NCBI RefSeq assembly: GCF_024868665.1
Contig: NC_079891.1
Coordinates: 30,210,665 to 30,274,664, forward strand
Origin: Triplophysa rosa
Taxonomy: Eukaryota; Chordata; Actinopteri; Cypriniformes; Nemacheilidae
Direction of reading: 5' to 3'
Length of the DNA stretch: 64,000 nt
Shown: positions 12,541 through 24,800 of the stretch, in pieces
Layout: each line of letters starts with the position of its first letter
How positions within the stretch are numbered: position 1 is the first letter of the stretch
Translations under genes and position numbers: made by a program
The notes under the pieces: model-generated
Told to the model about the DNA's origin: nothing
Seen by the model: the letters and a program-made list of their open reading frames with translations, nothing else
The model's database searches: none

Positions 12541-12817
12541 CTTTACAAAAGTAAACAATAGCCTTTAATGAAAACAAAATATTGCGTTTTAGGAGGCAGA
12601 TTAAAGGTAATCCCACTCCCCGGGGTATTGTGCAATGGTAGTGTTCTTTCTGACTCTCTCCACCGTCTATTTGATCGCTGTTGTCGCGAACGCGCACAGC
12701 AGACCTCTGCGTGCTTGTTCGCGTGTTATGAAGGCGCGCCCCCGCGCTCCCTCAGGTGAATGGGGAGAGAGAGGACGACTCTCTGTGAGCGTCTTTGCCC
12801 AAACTGAGGTGACCAAA

Positions 12818-15800
12818 ATGGGGCTTCGTGGACTGAGCGGGACGCGGGTTTACGCGACAGTCTGTCTGCTGTGGATGAGTGGATGTGTCGCGCAGAAAGT
12901 GAGTTCACGTGTGTGTCAATAATAGCACTCTTTCCATTTTTGTTTGTTTCGGCTTGTCAGATGTCGCAAATTGTTTACAGTAGATTTAAAGGCTACAGGA
13001 CAATATTTGAGGTGTGTATTAGTTAGAAACTGTTTTCAAAGGTGTTTGAAGTGTTTTTACGTGGGAAAGGTGTAAGGTTTGTGTGCACTGTGGTGAAACT
13101 TGTGTGGTCCGAGTTCGGTTCGGTTGAGCGCGGTCATTTCAGCTCGCGCAGCGATTTCGCGAGCTCTGCGATGAGTGAGTTACACAATAAAAACATTAAT
13201 TTTAGTTTTTAAACATATAAAAATATTTTATAAGTAACGTTATTACAGTTATTTTTAAAAACGATCATTTAATTCGTAAATAAATTTTACTTTTGTTTTG
13301 AGATTGTACAGACCTTATTTGAAACTTGGAAATTGTCAGCATCAACATAGTTGCATTATAATTATATGATCACAATGGACCATTTATTATTTTCCTGACT
13401 TTACAGTGTGGAGTAAGTTACTGTGTTGTTGAGTGTACTGTATTTATGAAGTGATTATCAGATTTCTGTGGAAAACACATTCCACTCATGCAATTATACA
13501 CATTTCTGTGGTTATTTTCACATTATGGCCTTTAGCAACACTTATCTCTTTCCCACAGGCATAAATGTCATCATTTATTTATTGTTATGTACATGGGCTC
13601 TAATTATGAGATCTTTTAATGTAATTTTGAAGGTGCACTTATTGGTCCATCCTTAAAAACATTTCACATATAAAAAAATTACTTTTGAGAAGTCTATACC
13701 ATATCACATTAATTTGTGTGAGATGAAGACTGTAGTGAGTTAGTAGTCTAGATCAAAAGCTGTTTTATTTTACATAGAGCGAGTCGCCTCATGGGAGCTG
13801 ACATGTTAAGATCATGTGATCAGCCAAACGCATTAACTCTTTCTCACTATGAAGAGTGAATTGTGGCTCATTACGAATGGTACATATCTACAATGGCATC
13901 AGTGAAATCTTTTGCTTTTGACATCATAATATATGCAAACAGTTGTTTGGATGTTTTTGATTTTCTACAAGTGCTCTTTGTGGTGTTTAAGCTGATCTTA
14001 CTCTTAAAGATGTGCTGTAAAGCATTAGCTGGTATTTCCTGCATCTGCTATCAAAATGTACAATATTTTGTCATGTAGGATATGTTGAGATAATTAGATT
14101 TGATCTCAATTGCAATTAAGATGTTTGTACAGGTTTATCAGTTTATTGAACAATGACTTCTGCGTGGGTCTGAAATTCCTGCTTGTATGCATGTGTCGTG
14201 TTCGCATGTCTATGCAAAGCACTTGCGGCTTGTGAATGATTTCTCTCAATTATTTAACCTCACCCAACAAATAATGCTGCATCTCGCCCACACAGTTCTG
14301 ACATTTTCAACCGGGCCCCATGAGAATGGAGAAAGCTATTATACAGTAACAGTTTTAATGAGAGCTAACCACTAATGTGTCTTTCTTGGCTAGAAAACGA
14401 CATCTTGTGTGAATTTGGAACCATAACCCTTTAAACAACTAGTTTTTAATGATTTGTTAGGACAAATACAGCACGGTTATTTCAGAGAGTTGTTTGCTCT
14501 GGGTGTGAGCAGTGATTTTGTAAACTCAATGATTGATTTCAGAATCAAAAAACAGAATCAAAATTCTTAAAGGAGCAATGTAGAGATTTAGTGGCATCTA
14601 GTGGTGAGGTTGCGAATAGCAACCAACGGCTTACTCCACCCTCCCTTTCGAAGCACTACGGCGGCTCTCACAGGACAAAGATGTCATCGCATTTTCGCTT
14701 CTTTGCCGAAAGAGATAATGTATCAACGAAATCTGCTCCGTAGAGCAGTTTGTCCATTTAGGGCTACTGTAGAAACAACATGGCGAATTTAATCTAAAAG
14801 GGACCGCAGTGCAATATCAATATGTGTCGAGTGTTCTCAACTTCCTACTATGATCTGCAACGGTAAGCTTATAATGATTCATAGTTTGAGCTGTCTGGTA
14901 GGAGTTTGTGGTCAGTTTGATGTAGTGTTGGCTCGATACCCAAATTTTGGCTTCGGTACGGTACCAGAATCTAATACCGGTAATATCGGTACCACATCGG
15001 TACCATAGGTGATTAATAACCAGCCCCAATATAAATTATTTGAAAAAATATTAAGAAGACTGCATGAAACTGTAACTGCTTTAATGCATATTTTATATAT
15101 TATTTTTATATTTTATATAACACCATTTTATTTTTACACTTTTACACTGTATTACTGAAAAATGCTTTGCTTATATAGACTTATCATCATAATCCCACAA
15201 ATATGAACAATTAAATTTTGAACAACAATTTAATGTTTCAAGTAGGTCTATTTAATAGTACTGTAGCATTCAAGATGAAAACTGAATGATCAACAAAAAT
15301 AAAACACTGCACACGTCTTCAACGTCAGTGTTGGGTAAGTTACTCTCAAAAAGTAATTAATTACTAGTTACTAATTACATATTCAAAAGTGTAATTAGAT
15401 TACTGTACAAATTACTCTCTCCAAAAAGTATTTAATTACTTATTACTAATTACTTTCTATATCCTACATCAACCTTGGTTAGTTAAGTGATTCAAGGATA
15501 GGCATGAAAGGGCTCTTTTAATTCATTCAATTAAATAATATTAAACTACATAAAGTACTCTTATTAACTGACCAAAGTATTACAAATGTGAGAATTATAC
15601 ATTAAAGCACGGATTTTAAAGTTAGACTTTGAATTTTGATGTCAATTCCACTATTGCACACACATATATTACACAAAGTATTTAGTTTAATTACATCAAA
15701 AGTAACTGTAATTAAATTACAGAAAAAATAAGAGTAATCCCTTACTTTACTTTTTCAAGGGAAAAGTAATTAAATTACAGTAACTAATTACTTAGTAACT

Positions 15801-18800
15801 AGTTACACCCAACACTGTTCAACGTATAAAATAAATATGCAATGACTCTAAATATAGCTACAAACGTTTCATTTTCTCTTTAATATGTGACACAGATTTA
15901 TTAGGTTACTGTCACTTTAAGGCAAATTCTTTTTTTGATGCGGATATACATTTAAAACACAACGGACTGTTCTTATGTGAACCTTTTGTGTTTCTGACAT
16001 AACAGCGTGTGTATTTGACAGTATAAGAACATATACAAGACACGAAAGAGAACTTCATGATGATTAGTAGAATAACTGAGATGTCTGGAACAGAGATATA
16101 GTTATATATGATATGTATGCCATTGAAGGGATGTACAGACGCATCGCAGCATGTAGAATATACGTTACACTGTAAAACAATCTAAAGATCTCTCAGCAAA
16201 AGTAGAAAGAGCTGAATTTGTAATAAATCAATCACAGTGTCTCAGTTTAAATGGTCGCAAAAGCGCTTGTAGAGCGATTCATCTTGTTCTTCTATATTGC
16301 CAGTTCTGCGTCAGTTCTGTGGCATACTGCCGCATAGCGGTGAACTTTGGAACAGCAGTGTTTCAAGTACCGAAACGAGCAAAATTCTAGTATTGAACCG
16401 ATTGAAATGTACCGGTAAATTTCCAGAACCGGTTTACCGCGCAACCCTAGTTTGATGTCATCGACAATTTTACAAATATTTTTAACTTAAAGATATTAAA
16501 GGAACAGTTCACCCAAAAATAAAAATTCTGTCTTCATTTACTCATCAAGTTGTTCAAATCTGTATAAATGTCTTTGTTCTGATGAACACAGAGAAAGAAA
16601 TTTGGAAGATTGCTTGTACCAAACGATACTTAGCCACCATTGACTACCATACCACAAATGCTTTGTAAATTTCTTTGTTCTGTTGAACACAAAAGATATT
16701 TTGAAGAATGTAGGAAAGTTCTGGGGCACTTTTAACTACCATTGTAATTTTTTCTACTATGTTAGAACAAAGAATTTTATACAGATTTGGAACAACTCGA
16801 GGGTGGGTAAATGATGACAGAATTTTTTTGGGGTCAACTTTCCCTTTAAAACCAGCCACTGGATCTAGAATAAACACTTTCCTGCTATGTTCGTGTTATT
16901 TGTCAACTATCCATTTACTTTTTCTAAAAGGGTCAGTGTTGTTTCCTTCCTCTTGGAGGAAATTATTTAACTTTCATTTATTCTATAATTTAGGTCATTT
17001 CATGAAGGTAAAGGGCAAAAATGTTTCGGTGATGCAACGGGTGGTCTCTGTTGATATATCACAATATTATGTTGAAATCTTGAAATATTAATATGTGCCT
17101 GACTCAGTGTCCAGTATCAGTTATGACTGATGTAACCCGTTGCAACATGTCATCACAGGCTCATAGGGTCTCTGTGCTTGGAACGGTCTCACTTTTCAAA
17201 ACCAATAAATAGCTGTGCTCCTCTCGCAGCCCCTTTACAGCGGCCCATACATGTTTACAGGAGACTGGCAGGGATGTTTGTGCATTTGAGCGTGTGTGTG
17301 GCAATGGGGCTTCAACTCTCTGCTTCACAATTTCAGTAGTCATATTGTCAACTCGTATTATCTCCGAACCTTCTGTTGTGAAAACCCTGCAGAGTACAAA
17401 AGCGCGACTGAACGTGAACGTTCAGATTATCCGCTTATTCGACTTCTCATGTAATGTTTCACATCCAGTCACGATTTTCTGAGACTGTTGTTAAAAGCCC
17501 CTTGAGGGCAGATAATGTTAGTAAGAGAGAGGGTTTTTTGAAAAATGAAAGCAGGAAGGCTAATGAAATGCTGTGTTAACTTTTGAGAGTAAAAGACGAG
17601 TCACGAGACAGATGTGCGTAACATATCAGATACAAGTGAAAGTTTCAGCATCTTGTTTTTCACACTGCGGCCCACTGTGACTCGCAACAGCTGTGAGATT
17701 ATCTGGCACTGTTTTACTCGCATTCATGCAATGAGTCATCGAGAGAAAGAGCGAAAGAAAGTCAGGCTTTATAGTTTTGTTTAGGAAGTAGAATTTGCTT
17801 GGTTTTCACATAATTGACAACAATACAACATTTGTAAAGTTAAAGAAACATGATACTTCCATTTTTACATACATGGTCAATTAACAGTCACTCTCGTACA
17901 CCTGTAGTTAATGGATAGGTGCGTAGGAAAAAAAGACCAAAAGGTCCAAATATAAGCAAAAAAGAAAAGAAATCCCGCACACTACCAGTGCTTGCAAAGA
18001 GGTAAATTTAATTAGTATAACAACGTTTCTGTCTCATGATCTTCATCAGGCATATACAAACGTGTGAAAACAAGTTCCCATTAAAATAGTGACAACACCA
18101 ATCACTACAAGAGTTCGACAATTAATAATCACTTCAAGAATTCATCAATTAATTATCACGTTCCATACGTACGTCATTAGAGAGAGTCATTCATGAAAGT
18201 TACAAATCACATCAAAATAGCGTTGCACAATAGTCTCAATTCTTCATAGAAAATCTAGAAAATCACATACAAAGCATAACATCATACCATCCCCACAAAA
18301 AAAATGCATTTACATTTTTATAATTTTAAACTGCAATCCATAGCTTTTAAATAATATTTAAAGTAACCTGCAATTTCATGTTTAAACCGAGATGATGATA
18401 GAGATTTAAACGTTATAAAGCATTGCACAATTGTAATTTCTTCCCTCGATTTATTCATTTGTGTGCACAATTTAGCTTTTTATTCAGTTTATTGTAAAAT
18501 AAAAAAATAAAAATTGAATGCATGCATGGAGCTAAATTTGTTGACATCTACTGCTGGCAATTATTTTCCTTCACACACTAATTGTTCTTTACATTACGTT
18601 GCTATTAAGATACACTGTCAGCATTAACATTCTGTGGGTAAACCCCCATAGCTATCATGTTTTTAATTTTGGATTACTGCTTCACCTTCGTAGTGGTTCT
18701 CTAATCTTTACTTAGTTATGTGTCAGTACCCACAGGGTTAACTGTGCCCTCATTTCTTGGCTCCTTGTTACTTCTTTTTCCATAGTTTCCTGTTATATAT

Positions 18801-21800
18801 CAACTGTATAGCAACAGCAGTATCTTAGAACCAGTTTTAAGTGTCAATAGCTTGAGAGATTTTATTCAGCATTATTGCTTGAAGTATACCAAGACATGTT
18901 GAAGGCAACATAATGTATGAATTCCCCCTTGCAATTTCAAGCACAGTGCAGTAATAGTATAGCATGGTAAGTCTCCATTGACTTATATTATAATAACCAT
19001 AGACTTATATTATGTGGCCATGTGCGCTTGCTTAAGTTTCAGACCAAGAAGTAAAGCCCTTAACCTCGATGTCTTGTAAATTTGATATAGGAGTTATTTG
19101 AGCACTGTTCATTGATACCCAACCCCCTTTTACTTCCGTAATGTGACAATGCACAAATCGCTATTGTGGTGCATTCACGTGTCAGAATAACTGTAATTAC
19201 AAGATGACAACCCTAAATTGTTGACATCCTCAGGGGCCCATTCTGCTTGAATCTCCTCCCATGCCCAAGGGCACTAAAAAGTACAAGTGAGCGACTGAGG
19301 ACGAAGGTTGTCAGTTCTCCGTCAGTGTGGCACAACTGGGGCGCGATGACCAAAAGGACATTATGTAAATGCCTCATACTTATTACCCTCCTTTCATTAA
19401 AATGCTCTCTAACCAAACAGGAAAGCCTTCCAATGTTCTTATGAGCGTGCCAGTACTCATAGTGCCAGTGCGGCACAATGATGTAACAAAGCTGGGATGT
19501 TTGGCATTATAAGAATGTCCCATATTCTATACCACACTTTGGGCGCCATTCATGTGAAGTCTACCATGCATTGTACACGGCCCTAACCAGAAGATAGTCC
19601 AGCATTATGGTGGAGCTGCGGTAATGACCCAATTCCGCTCAAAGAGCGAACTCAAAAATCTCTGCATAGATCACTGCCAACATTTTTTTGTCTTTTTAAA
19701 GGAGATGAGATCATGATGAATAGGACTGGACCAAAATACTTTATATGAATAGTTCATTTCTGACATTATAAACCGGATGCTTTATGTACAGGTGCAGCAA
19801 AAATATAAGACAAATAGCTTCCTTAGTGATATAATTTTTCCTCTTTGTTTGAAATGGTCGTAACTTCTCTCCTCCTTGTTAGGGATGGCAGGAAATAGGA
19901 TGTTCATATCTGGTTCAGGGTGTAATAATATTGCAAGTGTTTGTTCAATGTATAGTTTTTCTTTTTTCTGTCTGTCATCTGTATTGGAGATACAGTAATG
20001 CAGTACTATGCAGTATATGCAGTAATGCAATAATATTCTTTGCTCATTGTAAATGGTGAGTGATCTCAGTACTGATCTCATTTTCTCTAAAAACATTCAT
20101 TTGATGTAAGAATTCCATGTTTTCACCCTTGTACTTATGCATGTACTGTACCTCACACGAACCTTGTTTCACCTCGTACGGCTGTTTTTTTCTGTCTCTT
20201 ATATTCATGTGCATTGCTCAACTTTCCTGCTAACCTGAAATCATCTTATTTACACCCCTGCAGTGAGTGCCATTTGACCGGCTTAAAAGTGAGGAACGCA
20301 GTTATTAGCGTAGTAGCACATGAACTTCAGGTAACAGCTTGACAAGCTTTGAAAAGCTGATCTCTGCTAGCTACATTTGACAAACAAACCGAATCAGAAA
20401 AAAATGGAGTGAGAATCAGGGATAGCAACTGGACTCCCACAGTCCAGACGTATTGGCAACAGAAAGCCCAATAAACAAACTGAGTCCTGCCAAGGCCTGG
20501 TGTGGAGTGGTCTGCCCCCCAATTCCCATCTGCCTCCGATTATACAGAGGTCCCCTCATCCTGTGAGATATTACAAACAGTATGTCTAAAGAAACTCTTT
20601 CCTGGGGTTAGTAAAGAGACCGGCGTATCCAGCTTTGATAACCGATGAGGAAAGTTTGAGGTAGGCAGACCGAAGCAAATTTTCTGAACAGAACATTTAA
20701 CTTTGTTGCTCGGGGAGTTTCTTTTCCAGCTGTCTGTTGTTATTCCTCTGAAATGGGGTCAATTGTAATTCTTTACACAGTTTTCTAGACCTAATGCTTA
20801 CCGTCAGACCGACAAGTGTCTGCCAAAATTGTTTACTGATGTTAATGTGGCATTGAATAACCCGGAGCAGCATGAGAGACTTGCCTCTTGGTTTGTTGAA
20901 CATGTGCCATTCTCTTGAACTTCAGGCTTCACTTTTTTTTAGATGTTTTTCAACCTACGAACCCCCTCGGTGCTGGTTCTGGGAAGAATTACCTTGAGCA
21001 GTCTCTTGTTTCTCCACTGGTTGTACTGTAAGTTTATTATAATTTTGAACACATGTAACTTGTTAAACTCAAGGAGTGTATACATTTCCATTGTGTAAAA
21101 TCGTTCTACCTTCTTCTGCTGTCGTGCAAAGTATTGCCCTCTTAAATTTGCTACTCCATCCTCGGCGTCCTACAGAGTTGGAGCTAGACTCTGTAGGAAA
21201 GTGGCCCTCCAGTACCAGAACAAAAGCAATGATTTTCATTTAAACCTGCAGTTTGTTTATTTATAGTTGTCCTTACAGAACCTAGTCCCATGGTCCTGTT
21301 TGTAATCAGAATAAATGTTGTATCGCTTCCATTAGTTTTCAAGCCATGACTCTTAAAATATTATTTTTTTGTCTTTAATCTTCAGGTATACTTTGACTGT
21401 GGAGCTAAGGTGGATGTTGTGGATGTCCAAGGCCTCATTCTGTCACCTGGCTTCCCATATAACTATTCATCCGGCACTCACTGTGTGTGGCAATTCTTCG
21501 TACCCGTTGGCCATCAGCTGATCTTGGAGATGTTTGATTTTGATGTCTTTGAGAGTCCAGACAATCCAACGGAATCTACCTCCACATCGGCAGACAATGT
21601 GGATGAGGTACCAACTGATGACAGTACAGTGGTATCGAAAGGTCTAGCTAATAGTCAGAGCATCGGGGGTCCAATTAAAGAACCCCAGTCCGCACGTAGA
21701 GAAGAGGTCAAGCAAGTGGTTGTCCAAGAGCAGTCCTCCAAAATGGAGATGACCAAAGTTTCCAACTCTGCCAAAATGCTGGCCGATTCCCCCTCTGCTG

Positions 21801-24800
21801 TACCTTTAGCTCCACAAACTTCTTCACCATTATCTGGAGCTCAAAACGGTGAAAAGAAGGTCAGGAATTCTGTTTCACTCCAGCGATCGAGAGTAGCCAG
21901 CGACCCTGCAGACTTTGTCACAGCAAGCCCACGAACAGCCACCGAAATGGACGAAGAAGTGAGCGCTTACTCCCAGACGCCTTTGTTGGACGCCTGTCCA
22001 CATGATGTACTCTACATTTCCGACCTCATCACCTTTTCATCTCGATTCTGCGGCTCCAGACGCCCTTCTAGCAGCCAGCTGGTGTTTGGATCGGAGGATG
22101 ACATGGTGGAGGTCATTATGGAGTTGATCACGACCACCCATTGGGGGCGTGGTTTCGCTTTGCTGTTTCATTATCAGAATCAGACACAGGCTGCCATGAT
22201 AGGCCATCAGAAATCGGCATCGCCCTCAGATGGCGGCACCAGTGCGATGCTGGGAGCAGTGAGTGGAGCGGTGGTGTTTGCAATGTGTCTTGCTGGTATC
22301 CTCTGTGTGATTTTCAGGTATGACCGAAAATGAGTTTTGCGAAAATTAGGCATATAGCTATTATTTACATTGTCTATTTTTTTGTTTGCTTTTAGGTATT
22401 TGTTTACTTTATTAGTTACAGTTTTCGTAGACGAGGATGATTGTCAAAACTGTTCTTTTAGCAATACGATTTTTTTTAGTGTGTAATGATATCTATCTTG
22501 CCACTTTATAATTGATTATCCTCACTTTTCCGCTCTGTTACAAACAGCTGTCAAATTTAATCTCGATTTCATTGTCTTTAGAATGAGTCACATGCCCAGA
22601 ACTATGTCCGTGACATCTCGCATCTCAAATGAGTTGATGTTGACTCAGCTGGAGCTATGGTCTATTGTTCCCCATTGTTGGCAGCTTAACCTAAGTCTTT
22701 CTTCTACACGTTCAGAAACACTTTGATGTTAAAGCGCTATTCATACCTGAGCATGTTCATGATACCGCACCTGCCCATAAACCGGATGCTCAAAAGCAAA
22801 GTGCAGCAAACACTATAGAGAGAAAAGAAATATAAGAAGCGGAGAGAAAGGGTAGAATAGAGGAAAGTACAGATCTGCTGTCCACAGCGATGGATACACC
22901 ATGCTGTACAATGTGGTATGATTCACTTCTTGTTGTATCTGCTAGGAATGACAGTGTGACTCTTGACACGTTGTGTGTAATTGCTCTCTGATTACAGAAT
23001 TGATCTTTTCATATGCCTCACATTGGCCTCATTTACACATGGTATTATCACCTGCCTCAGGTGGGCCGATCACAAAGTGAATAGCTCTGAATACAAGTTT
23101 GATCAGGGTCTAATGCATCTTGACATCCAATTACTCAATTCACCAGACCAAAGCTAATCTATAACATTTACTTCTCTATCGCCATCTCTGTATGAAACAT
23201 AAAATTGCAGGTCACTTGTAACCGACAAAACCTTAACCAAGGTAGCAAGAGTAGCCAACACAATTTCACGGGAATTTGTAATTATTTTATGAGGTGGCTA
23301 ATTGAACTTGTACGATATTATTAATATGTTTTAGTTAGATTTGCTTTCGCAGCAGTGACGTTAGGTTTAGAAGTGGGGTTAGGGGTTAGGGGAGGGGCTT
23401 CAGTATTGCTTTTTGTAATCGTATGTAATAATCATAATAATTTGAGATGAACCGATACTACATTTCTTCACTGATACCGATTGCCAATTATTCAGAGTGA
23501 TTACTGCCGATACTGATTCTGAATATTCAATTAATATTTCTTAACTTTCTGAATAAATTCATATAATGACTTTTAATATTGAACATCAAACTGGTGATGT
23601 TTCTCAACATTTTCTATGTACAGAGCACAAATGAATTGCATTTTCCTGTCCTCTTTTGATTGACAGGATGTATAAGCCCTGATCCTCGGTTGGTCTTAAA
23701 CTATTGGGAGAGAGCTGATAGTGTGAAAAATTGCTTTTATCAGCCGATACCAATTATTGGCCGATATATTGGTGCATCTCTAGTAATAATCATACGAATT
23801 AGCTACCTCGTAAAATAAACGCATAATCTTTATGATAAAAGTATGGTTTTATAATTTGTTATTTACGTATGGCTTGACCAAAAAACAGGAATCTAAAAAA
23901 ATTTGGAAAAGTCCATGCTTTACATATGTACTGCACACTTTTATCGGATCAGAGACTTATGTAATATACACAGTTAACAGAAATGATTACATATCTTTAA
24001 AACATTTATATTTTCACCAATTTTGAACCAGTATATGAATTAGAACATTGGTAAACAATTGCTGATCTATGTTTTTTTGGTAATAGAATGTTTTTATGTC
24101 CTTTATTTCAAGACATTTTGTACTTTGTCATTATGCTTGTTGTATATTCAATACATTTGTCAATGTGCTTGATGTGAACTTCACACAGACAAAACATTGT
24201 GTCTAAAAATGTAGGGGTATGTTACAGGTATGTTTCATCAAAAATTACCCACAGTCCATTTACGGTTTAGCAAACAGGGTTTATATCCATACAAAGTTGC
24301 CTACAGCTGTATGATAAATTCCAGCTTCAGCTGTGCGTTTATATTTTTTTCTCAACAGAAGAGGCTTACAAAACTATTTCAGCGTCCTAACTGTTCCCTG
24401 TGGGATATAGAGGCAATATAACTGAAGCTTGTTAAAAGGTCCGGTTATGAATTTCATCCATGCGCTTCGAAGGCCATGCAATTCTAATCGGTTTTACAAG
24501 TGAAATCGGACAGGTTGAAATATCCGGTTTCACCTTTGCCACTCGCTTCTCAAAATTACATTGGTGTACCGCAGACACGCCGGAAATGAGTTTTGGATAT
24601 TTGAGTTCTCGCTGTGTGTCCTACCAGATTTTATAGGAGATATTGGAATGTAGTCGAGCTGAGAAGAGGAAACAGTCATTTTATAGAACAGAAATATAAT
24701 AAAAACAAAACAAGATGATGTTATCTGTGTTTTGGTGTTTGCCAGACCGAAACTATGTCCGAAAGAGGCCGCGACTGCTTCATCCATCAGCTCAGAGGTA

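Larger units (their letters stand above)
12899..21385 (+). other. 8.5-kb first intron of the CUB-receptor gene
   Basis: Lies between the signal-peptide exon and the CUB exon. Contains nested hAT elements (14923-16449), an Angel copy (16498-16850) and an unclassified repeat near 17935-18300. The stretches 19200-19500 and 20260-20930 look unique and less AT-rich, but I see no exon in them. Short frames elsewhere in the intron have no splice or motif support. Confidence 0.6.
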
